Of a stretch of 50,861 nt of DNA, positions 1 through 10,957 are shown piece after piece. The stretch lies in NCBI GenBank assembly GCA_946539475.1, contig CAMNHM010000003.1:1-50861 (forward strand), in the 5' to 3' direction. This DNA is from an uncultured Prevotellaceae bacterium. Lineage in GTDB: Bacteria; Bacteroidota; Bacteroidia; Bacteroidales; Bacteroidaceae. The first letter of the stretch is position 1, and each line of letters begins with the position of its first letter. The notes under the pieces were generated by a model, which was not told the origin of the DNA, did not search any database, and saw only the letters and a list, made by a program, of their open reading frames with translations. A program made the translations under genes and the position numbers.

Positions 1-688
1 AGAGTGCCAGGAAGAACGTCACGGCGATGTTGCCCGTCACGTTGCCGCTGCCCGGGGGAAACGGTATCAGTCCCATCACGTTGCAGGTGAAGATGAAGAA
101 GAAGCACGTCAGCAGGTAGGGCGTGTATTTCTCATATCCCTTGCCTACGCCCGGCTTGATGATCTCGTCCACCACATACATCACCAGCATCTCGATGAAC
201 CCTACGAAGCCGCCAGGGGCAGCATCGCTGGCCTTGCGCTTCTTGTACCAGCGGGCGCAGCCCAGCACGATAGCGAGCAGCAGGGCGACGTTGATGAACA
301 TTACGGCCACCGTCTTAGTGATTGACAGGTCGAGCACGGGCTTGCCGTTTTCCACGATCTTGCCGGCATGCTCGCCCTCAGTGGCGATGGCCAGTCCCTG
401 TAGCTCCTGGGGAGCGTCAGCCTTCACGCGGCGCAGTCCGCTACCGTCGGCATGATGCTCGAAGCGCGACGAGCTGAAGACGTGCCAGCCCGTCGAGCTC
501 TTTACGATGACAGGCAGGTGAATGACTAGTGGCTCACGTCCCTCGCCCAGGTCGGTGATGTGCCACTCGTGCGAGTCCTTGATGTGCTCCAGCACCACCT
601 CCTTGGCCGAGAAGTCCTCCGCCTTCACTGCTGGCATCGCAGCGAAGACGAGCAGCGCGATGCAGAGCAGTCGTTTGATGTAGTCCAT
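1..688 (-). CDS. atpB: F1Fo ATP synthase subunit a (partial)
   Basis: Integral-membrane subunit a of ATP synthase, which forms the proton half-channels next to the c-ring. Translation from the ATG at 688 gives about 229 residues before the window edge, so the C-terminal part with the essential channel arginine is missing. The N-terminus is signal-like and hydrophobic (MDYIKRLLCIALLVF), followed by a soluble segment of roughly 100 residues. Membrane spans then appear, including one near TPYLLTCFFFIFTCNV. A long N-terminal extension is usual for Bacteroidota AtpB. The gene follows atpD, atpC and a small membrane gene on the same strand with an 8-base gap, so it belongs to their operon. Confidence 0.93.
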   Translation of the reverse strand, partial: MDYIKRLLCIALLVFAAMPAVKAEDFSAKEVVLEHIKDSHEWHITDLGEGREPLVIHLPVIVKSSTGWHVFSSSRFEHHADGSGLRRVKADAPQELQGLAIATEGEHAGKIVENGKPVLDLSITKTVAVMFINVALLLAIVLGCARWYKKRKASDAAPGGFVGFIEMLVMYVVDEIIKPGVGKGYEKYTPYLLTCFFFIFTCNVMGLIPFPPGSGNVTGNIAVTFFLAL

Positions 689-696
689 ATAACTGT

Positions 697-969
697 TCAA
701 TGTCTTAATCTTAGTGTTATTACCATCATCGCCACATACATTATTAAAAATATAAGGGCGAAGCGAACGGCATGTTCCCTGTTTGCGGCAAACAGCACGT
801 AGAGAGCTACGACGGTTCCGACGAGCAACATCCTTACTGTTGCCATGATCAGATAGAAGTGTACCAGGCGGTCGGGGGCATGGCGTTTCACCACGTCGTA
901 GCCCTTCACGTAAGCCAGTCCCAGCAGCAGGAAGAAGAGCGCTGACAGCAGAGTCTCGACGATGGTCAT
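697..969 (-). CDS. small membrane protein of the ATP synthase operon (AtpI/AtpZ position)
   Basis: A 90-residue protein with three hydrophobic segments, roughly residues 4-24, 37-62 and 68-88, and a short basic C-terminus. Its start overlaps the atpC stop as TGATG. It sits between atpC and atpB, where many Bacteroidota carry a small uncharacterised membrane protein. The size and position resemble AtpI-type assembly factors, but I see no sequence motif that proves homology. A role in Fo assembly or c-ring insertion is inference from context. Confidence 0.8.
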   Translation of the reverse strand: MTIVETLLSALFFLLLGLAYVKGYDVVKRHAPDRLVHFYLIMATVRMLLVGTVVALYVLFAANREHAVRFALIFLIMYVAMMVITLRLRH

Positions 970-1223
970 CAGTCAGGCCTGCCGTCGCCGTCCTCGTCCT
1001 TCTCTATGCAGAGCGACACCTCGTTCTTCTGCACAGCCACGAAGCCGCCCAGAATCTCCAGCTGGTTGCCGTCGTACTCTACCCTCCCTCGCTGCAGGGT
1101 GGAGATGATTGGGGCGTGATCGTTGAGGATCTCGAAGTTGCCCTGTGTGCCAGGCACCTTGACGCTTGTCACCTCACCCTCGTACTCTATCCTCTCAGGA
1201 GATACTATCTTCAGTTTCAACAT
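969..1223 (-). CDS. atpC: F1Fo ATP synthase epsilon subunit (short form)
   Basis: Epsilon subunit of the F1 central stalk. The 84 residues match the N-terminal beta-sandwich of the family (MLKLKIVSPER..., then GTQGNFEILNDHAPII). The protein then stops after an acidic tail (CIEKDEDGDGRPD). The C-terminal two-helix domain found in proteins of about 130-140 residues is absent; that domain normally carries the regulatory brake on ATP hydrolysis. A short epsilon is common in this phylum, so this is not read as a truncation. It lies between atpD and the small membrane gene in the same operon. Confidence 0.93.
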   Translation of the reverse strand: MLKLKIVSPERIEYEGEVTSVKVPGTQGNFEILNDHAPIISTLQRGRVEYDGNQLEILGGFVAVQKNEVSLCIEKDEDGDGRPD

Positions 1224-1353
1224 GTCTTGCCCACCTATGTCAGGGGTTGGAGTCTGAACAAGCGTTTGTCAGACGCCTTTTTGTTGCTATTCGGTTACAG
1301 GGACCTGCGCTTGTCCAGGCCCCCACCCCCCTTTTTGCCTCAGGGGGCTTTGA
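1224..1353 (-). other. atpD-atpC intercistronic spacer with weak hairpins
   Basis: A 130-base spacer inside an otherwise tight operon. It holds an inverted repeat GTCTGA (1252-1257) / TCAGAC (1269-1274), and a GCCCCC (1319-1324) / GGGGGC (1343-1348) pair. Neither is followed by a T-run on the transcribed minus strand. They are more likely transcript-processing or stability structures than terminators. The functional reading is weak. Confidence 0.3.
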
Positions 1354-2883
<1,530 letters not shown>

Positions 2884-2929
2884 CTAAGCGTTTTTTTGAT
2901 TTAAATTTAACGTTATTTCATACTGACTG

Positions 2930-2961
2930 CAAAGTTACTCATTTTTTTTCGAATACGCAAG
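2930..2961 (-). promoter_or_regulatory. putative promoter of the atp operon
   Basis: On the minus strand TAACTTTG (2937-2930) matches the Bacteroidota -7 element TAnnTTTG. It lies about 50 bases upstream of atpD. A -33 candidate CTTG (2961-2958) is 20 bases further upstream and matches TTTG at three of four positions. Confidence 0.55.
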
Positions 2962-3113
2962 TGTTTATCCCAAAAAATGCAAAATAAAAGGCTGTCGCAC
3001 TTGTTGCAGTGTTGCAGTTCCAAAAACAGTCTTCTCAAAACTCAAAGGATCCATGCCGGGATAGTCCTTTTGAGGACAGCAACATTGCAACACTGCAACG
3101 GAACACTAATATT

Positions 3114-3170
3114 GGATAGGGGTGAAGGGGCGTCAGGATAGGGGTGAAGGGGCGTCAGGATAGGGGTGAC
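3114..3170. repeat. 22-bp tandem repeat, 2.6 copies
   Basis: The unit GGATAGGGGTGAAGGGG plus CGTCA is repeated at 3114-3135 and 3136-3157, with a partial third copy to 3170. The two full copies are identical. It is G-rich and non-coding, and no function is evident. Confidence 0.9.
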
Positions 3171-3218
3171 AGTTTTCCCGGTACTGTGTGGATAAATGTT
3201 TTGATTGTGCAGGCATCC

Positions 3219-3267
3219 TGTGCGTTCGTGATTGCTACATATATATACTAGCAATCACAAACGCACA
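3219..3267. repeat. long inverted repeat (19-bp arms, 11-base loop)
   Basis: The left arm 3219-3237 contains TGCGTTCGTGATTGCTA. The right arm 3249-3267 contains its complement with one mismatch (TAGCAATCACAAACGCA). The loop CATATATATAC is 11 bases. There is no T-run on either side, so it is not a classical intrinsic terminator. It could be a transcript-end structure or a remnant of a mobile palindrome. Confidence 0.85.
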
Positions 3268-3379
3268 AGAACACCTTTGTCAGAGTCAGATTCCCTCACA
3301 GCAAAGCGTAGGTCACTCGTAACTTTGGCTTTGCCGAAGGTACTTTCGCTCGGAAAATCAAAGAAAAACGAATTTTTCC

Positions 3380-3410
3380 TTTGATTTTCGCTCGCTTATT
3401 CGTAACTTTG
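3380..3410 (+). promoter_or_regulatory. putative rhaM promoter, distal copy
   Basis: TTTG (3380-3383), a 19-base spacer and TAACTTTG (3403-3410) match the Bacteroidota -33/-7 consensus exactly. It is created by the first 83-bp repeat unit. Confidence 0.6.
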
Positions 3411-3462
3411 GCTTTGCCGAAGGTACTTTCGCTCGGAAAATCAAAGAAAAACGAGATTTTCC

Positions 3463-3493
3463 TTTGATTTTCGCTCGCTTATTCGTACCTTTG
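3463..3493 (+). promoter_or_regulatory. putative rhaM promoter, proximal copy
   Basis: TTTG (3463-3466), a 19-base spacer and TACCTTTG (3486-3493) match the consensus. The element lies 42 bases before the rhaM ATG. It is created by the second repeat unit, and it differs from the distal copy in the -7 box (TACC instead of TAAC). Confidence 0.7.
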
Positions 3494-3534
3494 CAGCACT
3501 AATCTCGTTTTATTAACCAAACTACACAAGGATT

Positions 3535-3855
3535 ATGACAAGAAGATTTGCATTCAAGATGTTCCTCAAGCCTGGCTGTGAGGAAGAGTATCAGAAACGT
3601 CACGCCGCCATCTGGCCTGAGCTGGTGGAGATGATCAAGGAACAAGGTGTGGGCAACTACAGCATCTACTGGGACAAGGACACAAACATCCTGTTCGCCT
3701 ACCAGGAGTGCTCGAAAGAGGGTAACTCGCAGGATACGGAAAACGTTGACCCGATCACGCAGAAATGGTGGGACATGATGGCTGACATCATGGAGGTGAA
3801 CGCGGACAACTCGCCCGTCAGCATCCCGCTGCCTGAGCTATTCCACCTCGACTAA
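3535..3855 (+). CDS. rhaM: L-rhamnose mutarotase
   Basis: Cytoplasmic enzyme of the RhaM (DUF718) family, which interconverts alpha- and beta-L-rhamnopyranose. The 106-residue length is normal. Family features are RRFAFKMFLKPG at the N-terminus, Y19 and H23 in the EYQKRHAAIWPEL segment, the tryptophan pair in QKWWDMMADIM (about 78-79) and the PLPELFHLD end. No other rhamnose genes lie nearby, so it acts as an orphan here. The last 18 bases overlap the end of the convergent kinase gene. Expression probably comes from the tandem promoters in the 83-bp repeats. Confidence 0.93.
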   Translation: MTRRFAFKMFLKPGCEEEYQKRHAAIWPELVEMIKEQGVGNYSIYWDKDTNILFAYQECSKEGNSQDTENVDPITQKWWDMMADIMEVNADNSPVSIPLPELFHLD

Positions 3856-4655
3856 ACCATCGATAGGGCTGCGCAGAATCTTTCCTACTGCGTAGCCCTC
3901 TTTTTGGGCCGCCTCGCAGAGCTGCTCCTGGTAGTAGTAGGCAATGCTGCCTACGGCGGAGAGGGGCAGGTCGGGACGCCGATAGGGAAGGATGTTGCGG
4001 AGGATGAACCTCCGGAAATTGTCGACTACGATCCTGTGGACCGTGGGCTCCTCAAGATGATTGTGTATGTAGGGCGACAGCGAAGCGAGCCACCGGTTTG
4101 GCATGGGCTGTCGATAGACGCGTGTGATGACGTCGGAGAGTGTCGTGGCGTAGTGCTGCTCGAACTCCTGGCGTGCTCCGTCGTAGAGGTGACCTTTGTA
4201 GAGGGCGTTGAGGAAATCGCGCCCCAGAACGGCACCGCTGCCCTCATCGCCGAGGATGAAGCCCAGCGGAGGGGTGTTGAGCACAATTGTGCGACCGTCG
4301 TAGAGGCAGGAGTTGGCGCCGGTGCCGAGGATGCAGGGCTGTCCCTCGTCGTTTCCGCAGAGGGCGATGGCAGCCCCCAGCATGTCGCTCTTGGCCGTGA
4401 CACTGCTTGCAGTGGGGAGGACGCTGGCAAGGAGGGCGCAGACGCGCTCTTCCTGGTCGGCGCGGACGCCACTGCCGTAGAAACGGATGGCGTCGACGGC
4501 TGCAGGCAGCTGGGGCAGCAGCTCGTCGCGCAGGATGGCAGCAATCTGCTCATCTGACTGGTGGACGGGGTTGATGCCCTGCGTGTGGAGGCGTAGCGAG
4601 CCCAGCGCCCAGTCGGTCTTGGTGCTGCCACTGTCGGCAATCAGTATCTGAGGCA

Positions 4656-4656
<1 letters not shown>
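3838..4656 (-). CDS. BadF/BadG-type sugar kinase, probable N-acetylglucosamine kinase
   Basis: Cytoplasmic ATP-dependent kinase of the ASKHA fold. Visible motifs are the phosphate-1 loop ADSGSTKTDW (residues 7-16), FYGSGV near 59-64, ILGTGANS (109-116) and ILGDEGSG (134-141), the usual pattern of GlcNAc kinase-like members of the BadF/BadG/BcrA/BcrD family. At 272 residues it is full length. Its start overlaps the stop of the helicase gene by one base (TAATG), so it is the last gene of the lon-tgt-permease-helicase string. The substrate is inferred from family resemblance and could be another amino sugar. It converges on rhaM with an 18-base overlap. Confidence 0.82.
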
Positions 4657-5990
<1,334 letters not shown>

Positions 5991-6025
5991 TTGTCAGGGG
6001 GTGTTGAGGTTTGGTGGTATGTCGC

Positions 6026-7123
6026 CTAGTTGGGTGCCTGCCGATAGCAGAAGTAGGCGATGAACAGATAGAGGATGTTAGGCAGCCAGGCAGCGAGCAT
6101 CGGGGGGAAGCTGGCCTGGATGGCAAAGGTGGCCGATACCGTCTGCAGGAGGATGTAGGCGAAGCTCAGCGCCAGGCCGATGCCCAGGGCGAGCCCCATG
6201 CCGCCCTTGCGCTTGCGTGCCGAGAGCGACGCACCGATGATGGTTAGGATGAAGGAGGCGAAGCTGGTGGCGATGCGCTTGTGATACTCTACCTCGTACT
6301 GCACGACGTTGGTCGATCCGCGCTCCTGCTGCTTGGAGATGTAGCGCAGCAGCTCGGGCGACGTGAACTGCTCCTGCTGTCCCTTCGAGTAGACAAGGTC
6401 CATGGGCTCCATCATGATGAGCGTGTCGAGCTCCTGCCCGTGGGTAATATGTTCGCGCAGTCCCTTCAGCGTGCGCACCTTGTAGTTGAGCAGCTTCCAG
6501 TGGTTACGCTCCTCGGAGATGGTGTCGTACTGGATGGTATTGGCGGTGAGATGGCTGACGAGCTTCTTCTGCTCGAACTTATAGAGGCGGAAGCCATAGC
6601 CGCGCTTGACTGTATTGTCGTACTGCTGGATGGAGGCAATGACGCCGGGCCCTACCTGGAGCATGACGTTGCTAGCCGACGTGTTCTTCTTCTTGTTCTT
6701 GTATTGCGTCTCGAAGTTCTGGCGGACGATATTGCCGCTGGGGATGACGTAGGCGCCCAGATAGTAGTTGATGCCGGCGATGAGTGCTGCCGAGAGCATG
6801 TAGGGGCGCAGCAGGCGGCGGAAGCTCGTGCCTGAAGCGAGCATGGCGATAATCTCGCTGTTGCCTGCCAGCTTCGAGGTGAAGAAGATGACGGCAATGA
6901 AGACGAAGAGCGGCGAGAAGAGGTTGGCGAAATATGGCACAAAGTTGGCGTAGTAGTCGAAGATGATGGCTCGCCAGGGTGCATGGTTGTTGGTGAACTT
7001 CGCCATGTTCTCGTTGAAGTCGAAGACAATGCTGATGGAGATGATCAGCAGTATGGCAAAGATATAAGTGCCAATGAACTTCCAGATGATGTAGCGGTCG
7101 AGCCGCTTGATGGGATTCTTCAT
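6026..7123 (-). CDS. LptF/LptG family permease (YjgP/YjgQ)
   Basis: Inner-membrane permease of the lipopolysaccharide export ABC system, which pulls LPS from the inner membrane toward the LptC/LptA bridge. The 365-residue protein has N-terminal spans at about 16-36, 52-78 and 107-127. A large periplasmic domain (about 130-280) follows, and three more spans come near the C-terminus. The opening LDRYIIWKFIGTY is typical of the family. The gene overlaps tgt by four bases (ATGA). I cannot tell LptF from LptG by eye. The partner genes (LptB, LptC) are not in this window. Confidence 0.9.
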   Translation of the reverse strand: MKNPIKRLDRYIIWKFIGTYIFAILLIISISIVFDFNENMAKFTNNHAPWRAIIFDYYANFVPYFANLFSPLFVFIAVIFFTSKLAGNSEIIAMLASGTSFRRLLRPYMLSAALIAGINYYLGAYVIPSGNIVRQNFETQYKNKKKNTSASNVMLQVGPGVIASIQQYDNTVKRGYGFRLYKFEQKKLVSHLTANTIQYDTISEERNHWKLLNYKVRTLKGLREHITHGQELDTLIMMEPMDLVYSKGQQEQFTSPELLRYISKQQERGSTNVVQYEVEYHKRIATSFASFILTIIGASLSARKRKGGMGLALGIGLALSFAYILLQTVSATFAIQASFPPMLAAWLPNILYLFIAYFCYRQAPN

Positions 7124-8247
7124 ACTCTACGTCCTAAGTCTTCTATGACTGAGCGCTTCCACGTGGTGAAATCGCCCTCGATGATGTGTCGGCGGGCATC
7201 GCCGACGAGGCGCAGGTAGAATGCCAGATTGTGGATGGAGGCAATCTGTAGGGCCAGCAGCTCCTGCGCTTTGAACAGGTGGTGGAGGTAGGCCTTGGTG
7301 TGAAGACGGTCGAGGTCGCAGCCATCGGGGTCGATGGGCGAGAAGTCCTGCTCCCACTTCTTGTTGCGCATGTTCATCGTACCCTGATAGGTGAAGAGCA
7401 TAGCGTTGCGCCCGTTGCGGGTGGGCATCACACAATCGAACATGTCGACGCCACGCTCAATGGCCTCGAGGATGTTCTGAGGCGTGCCGACGCCCATGAG
7501 GTAGCGCGGACGGTCTTTCGGCAGGATTTCGTTGACGACCTCGATCATCTCGTACATCACCTCGGTGGGCTCGCCGACGGCAAGCCCGCCGATGGCGTTG
7601 CCCTCGGCACCCTTGTCGGCAACGTAAAGAGCAGCCTCGCGGCGCAGGTCGCGGTACTTGCATCCCTGCACGATGGGGAAGAGCGCCTGACGATGACCAT
7701 AGAGGGGCTCCGTCTCGTTGAAGCGCTTGATGCAGCGGTCGAGCCATCGCTGGGTGAGCCCGAGCGACTTCTTGGCATATTGATAGTCGCTCTCGCCAGG
7801 CGGGCACTCGTCGAGCGCCATCATAATGTCGGCGCCGATCGTACGCTGGGTATCGACGACGTTCTCGGGGGTGAACACATGCTTCGAACCGTCGATATGA
7901 CTACGGAACTCGCAGCCCTCCTCGCGCAGCTTCCGGATGCCTGTCAGGGAGAACACCTGGAAGCCGCCGGAGTCAGTCAGTATGGGACGATCCCACGTAT
8001 TGAAGCGGTGGAGGCCACCGGCTCGGCGCAGCGTGTCGAGACCAGGACGGAGGTAGAGGTGGTAGGTGTTGCCCAGAATGATCTGTGCCTGCACCTGCCG
8101 CCGTAGCTCGTCGAAGTGGACACCCTTGACGGTGCCACATGTGCCTACGGGCATGAAGATGGGCGTGGCGATCTGTCCGTGGTCGGTGGTGATCAGTCCT
8201 GCCCGCGCGTCAGAGGCGCTATCGGTATATTGCAGCTCAAACGTCAT
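7120..8247 (-). CDS. tgt: queuine tRNA-ribosyltransferase
   Basis: Exchanges guanine-34 for preQ1 in tRNAs with GUN anticodons, a step of queuosine synthesis. Recognisable are D92 in DSGGFQVFSL, the nucleophile D271 in FDCVMPTRNGRN, and the length of 375 residues. The usual zinc site (three cysteines in a CxCxxC arrangement plus a histidine) is altered: only C310 remains in the equivalent segment (DPDGCDLDRLHTKAYL), while H339 of SIHN is kept. This may be a lineage variant. It lies 19 bases downstream of lon and overlaps the permease gene, so co-transcription is likely. Confidence 0.95.
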   Translation of the reverse strand: MTFELQYTDSASDARAGLITTDHGQIATPIFMPVGTCGTVKGVHFDELRRQVQAQIILGNTYHLYLRPGLDTLRRAGGLHRFNTWDRPILTDSGGFQVFSLTGIRKLREEGCEFRSHIDGSKHVFTPENVVDTQRTIGADIMMALDECPPGESDYQYAKKSLGLTQRWLDRCIKRFNETEPLYGHRQALFPIVQGCKYRDLRREAALYVADKGAEGNAIGGLAVGEPTEVMYEMIEVVNEILPKDRPRYLMGVGTPQNILEAIERGVDMFDCVMPTRNGRNAMLFTYQGTMNMRNKKWEQDFSPIDPDGCDLDRLHTKAYLHHLFKAQELLALQIASIHNLAFYLRLVGDARRHIIEGDFTTWKRSVIEDLGRRV

Positions 8248-8266
8248 TATGCTAATCCCCAGAACT

Positions 8267-10738
8267 TCAATCTTTCTCTTCGATGGTAAACACCAGAGGA
8301 TGTTCGACCTTCTGCTGCGTCAGCGCGAAAGCCCACACCTCCTGCACATCCTCCACATAGTGGAACGACACGCCCTCGAGGTAGACCTCGGGGATCTCGA
8401 GGATATCTTTCTCGTTCTCTCGACAGAGGACGATGTCGGTGATGCCGGCACGCTTGGCAGCAAGGATCTTCTCCTTAATGCCGCCCACGGGGAGCACCTT
8501 ACCGCGGAGGGTGATCTCGCCCGTCATGGCAACGTTCTTGCGCACCTTGCGCTGTGTGAGTGCCGAGGCAATCGACGTAGCGATGGTGATGCCAGCCGAA
8601 GGACCGTCCTTGGGTGTTGCCCCCTCGGGCACATGGATGTGGATGTTGTAGTTGTCGAAGATGCGATAGTCGATGTCGAGGGTGTCGGCATGCGCCTTCA
8701 CATATTCCAGGGCGAGGACGGCACTCTCCTTCATCACGTCGCCAAGGTTGCCCGTCAGCGTGAGCTTCGAGCCCTTGCCCTTCGAGAGTGACGTCTCGAT
8801 GAAGAGTATCTCGCCGCCGACACTCGTCCACGCCAAGCCAGTCACCACGCCGGCATAGCTGTTGCCCTGGTAGATGTCGCGATAGAAAGGCGGTTTGCCC
8901 AGCAAGTCATCGAGTGAAGCGGGTGTCACCTTCAGCAGCGCCTTCAGGTCGGCGTCGGGATCGTTGAGCTTTCCCTCGGCGAGCATGCCATAGGCGAGCT
9001 TACGCATGGCCTTGTTGATCTGCTTCTCGAGCTGTCGTACACCACTCTCGCGCGTGTACCTTTCTATTATAATCTCTATCGCCTGTTTACTGAATCGCGG
9101 TTTGGCCTTGAGCTTGCTCAGTCCGGTATTCTCCAGCTCGCGAGGGATGAGGTGGCGCTTGGCAATCTCGATCTTCTCGTCGGTGGTGTATCCACTCAGT
9201 TCGATGATCTCCATACGGTCGAGCAGCGGACGGGGAATGGTGCTGAGGTTGTTGGCTGTGGCAATGAAGAGCACTTTCGACAGGTCGTAGTCGACGTCGA
9301 GGTAGTTGTCGTGGAAGGCGGTGTTCTGTTCGGGATCGAGCACCTCGAGAAGTGCTGAGGCAGGGTCGCCGTTGATGTTGGCCTGCGTCACCTTGTCAAT
9401 CTCGTCGAGGATGAAGACCGGGTTTCCCGAGCCTGCCTTCTGGATGCTCTTGATGATACGTCCGGGCATGGCTCCTACGTATGTGCGGCGATGTCCGCGA
9501 ATCTCGGCTTCGTCGTGCAGGCCACCGAGCGAAATGCGCACATACTTGCGCTTCATAGCCGATGCGATCGACTTGCCCAGCGATGTCTTTCCCACACCCG
9601 GGGGACCGTAGAGACAGAGGATAGGGCTCTTCAGGTCGCCACGCAGCGAGAGCACGGCCATATGTTCGAGGATGCGCTCCTTGACCTTCTCCATACCGTA
9701 GTGGTCGTGGTCGAGGATGCGCTGTGCACGCTGGAGGTTCAGGTCGTCGTGGGTATACTCGCCCCAAGGCAGGGCTACAAACGTATTCAGATAGCTCAGC
9801 TGGACATTGAAGTCGGGCGATTGCGGCTGGAGGCTCTCAAGTTTCTCCACCTCCTTATAAAAGATGGCACCCACCTCCTTCGACCATTTCTTGTTGCTGG
9901 CTTTCTTCAGCAGGGCGCTCTTCTCAGGCATGGTGTTATGACCCATCTCTGCCTGCAGGTTCTTGATCTGTTGCTGAAGGAAGTAGTTGCGCTGCTGCTC
10001 GTCGAGATCCTCACGCGTCTTGTTGCGGATGTCGACCTTCAGGTGCTGGAGGTTGACTTCGCGATTGAGCATCTTCATCACGTTGAAGAGGCGCTCCTTC
10101 ACCGACGAGGTATAGAGGAGCGTGATCTTGTCGGACATGTTTAACGGCATGTTGGACGCCACGTAGTTCAGCGCCATCACGTTGTTGGTGATGTTGCGGA
10201 TGCCAAAGGCAGCTTCGTCGGGAATCTCGTCTGTCAGTTTGATATACTCCTCAGCCAGGTTCCGCAGGTCGTCCATTGCTGCGTTCCACTCATCGTCGTC
10301 CTTTTCTGGCATGATCTCCGAGGACGGCGTGACGTTGCCGACCAGATAGGGCGAGCTGCTGACGATATCGTTCAAGAAGAACCTGCCCAGTCCCTGGACA
10401 ATGGCGGTGATACCTCCGTCAGGCAGCCTCAGCTGGCGAATCAGCTTCGCATAGACGCCGTAGGAGAAGAGGTCCTTCCGCTCAGGAACCTCCACATTGG
10501 GATCAAGCTGGCTGATGATGCCGAAAATCTGCGTCTTGCTCTCAACCTCCTTGATCAGTTTCACGCTAGCCTCACGTCCAATGAGGATGGGAGATACCAC
10601 ACCGGGAAACATCACCATATTCCTTACTGGCAGGATGGGGATGGTGGTGGGCGTCTCGGAATCGGCCAAATATTGGAAGTCGCCGTCTATATCGGCAATC
10701 ATCGAGAATCCATTACTACTACTTTGACTGTCACTCAT
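8267..10738 (-). CDS. lon: ATP-dependent protease Lon
   Basis: Cytoplasmic AAA+ serine protease that degrades misfolded and regulatory proteins. Order of parts: the N-terminal LAN domain ([14 protein letters not shown]), a coiled linker, the AAA+ module with Walker A GPPGVGKT (about 378-385) and Walker B VFILDEID, and the protease domain with the Ser in PKDGPSAG and the Lys in [15 protein letters not shown] chose the ATG at 10738 (MSDSQSS). An in-frame GTG at 10750 would add four residues. The 823-residue length is normal. It heads the minus-strand string lon, tgt, permease, helicase, kinase. A -7 promoter element sits about 65 bases upstream. Confidence 0.97.
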   Translation of the reverse strand: MSDSQSSSNGFSMIADIDGDFQYLADSETPTTIPILPVRNMVMFPGVVSPILIGREASVKLIKEVESKTQIFGIISQLDPNVEVPERKDLFSYGVYAKLIRQLRLPDGGITAIVQGLGRFFLNDIVSSSPYLVGNVTPSSEIMPEKDDDEWNAAMDDLRNLAEEYIKLTDEIPDEAAFGIRNITNNVMALNYVASNMPLNMSDKITLLYTSSVKERLFNVMKMLNREVNLQHLKVDIRNKTREDLDEQQRNYFLQQQIKNLQAEMGHNTMPEKSALLKKASNKKWSKEVGAIFYKEVEKLESLQPQSPDFNVQLSYLNTFVALPWGEYTHDDLNLQRAQRILDHDHYGMEKVKERILEHMAVLSLRGDLKSPILCLYGPPGVGKTSLGKSIASAMKRKYVRISLGGLHDEAEIRGHRRTYVGAMPGRIIKSIQKAGSGNPVFILDEIDKVTQANINGDPASALLEVLDPEQNTAFHDNYLDVDYDLSKVLFIATANNLSTIPRPLLDRMEIIELSGYTTDEKIEIAKRHLIPRELENTGLSKLKAKPRFSKQAIEIIIERYTRESGVRQLEKQINKAMRKLAYGMLAEGKLNDPDADLKALLKVTPASLDDLLGKPPFYRDIYQGNSYAGVVTGLAWTSVGGEILFIETSLSKGKGSKLTLTGNLGDVMKESAVLALEYVKAHADTLDIDYRIFDNYNIHIHVPEGATPKDGPSAGITIATSIASALTQRKVRKNVAMTGEITLRGKVLPVGGIKEKILAAKRAGITDIVLCRENEKDILEIPEVYLEGVSFHYVEDVQEVWAFALTQQKVEHPLVFTIEEKD

Positions 10739-10802
10739 TTTAAAAATCACTTCGTTTTCAAGTTTTCAATGAAACATCTTTTCACCTTTGCATTTTAGCT
10801 TG

Positions 10803-10810
10803 CAAAGTTA
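10803..10810 (-). promoter_or_regulatory. putative lon promoter -7 element
   Basis: TAACTTTG read on the minus strand (10810-10803) matches TAnnTTTG. It leaves a leader of about 60 bases before the lon ATG. No TTTG stands at the expected -33 distance, so the call rests on the -7 box alone. Confidence 0.45.
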
Positions 10811-10957
10811 CAAAAATTATTCCATAACGGTGCAGTCTTGCGGAAATAATTAAGAATAATAAGCATTTTTCACGTTTCGTTTCCTCAACACTCGCCTGAG
10901 CGCATTGCGGCACACTATTTGCTATAACACTAATAAACGTTTTAAAACCCAGGAATT

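Larger units (their letters stand above)
3317..3494 (+). repeat. 83-bp direct repeat carrying duplicated promoters
   Basis: The unit starts TCGTAACTTTGGCTTTGCCG and occurs at 3317-3399 and 3400-3482. A third copy is cut off after TCGTACCTTTGC (3483-3494). The two full copies are almost identical. Each unit carries an inverted repeat, GAAAATCAAAG paired with CTTTGATTTTC. Each unit junction recreates a full promoter, so the repeat places two promoters in tandem upstream of rhaM. Confidence 0.92.

Noticed and set aside
1319..1348. Terminator between atpD and atpC
   Set aside because: A 6-bp GC stem with no T-run on the minus strand, inside an operon that must be read through.
3042..3254. Minus-strand 70-codon frame in the atpD-rhaM spacer
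   Set aside because: It runs through the 22-bp tandem repeat and one arm of the hairpin, and shows no protein features.
3114..3494. CRISPR array
   Set aside because: The units are directly abutting tandem repeats without unique spacers, and no cas genes are near.
7279..8106. Plus-strand frame of 275 codons across tgt
   Set aside because: Antisense shadow of tgt, with no protein motif or promoter.
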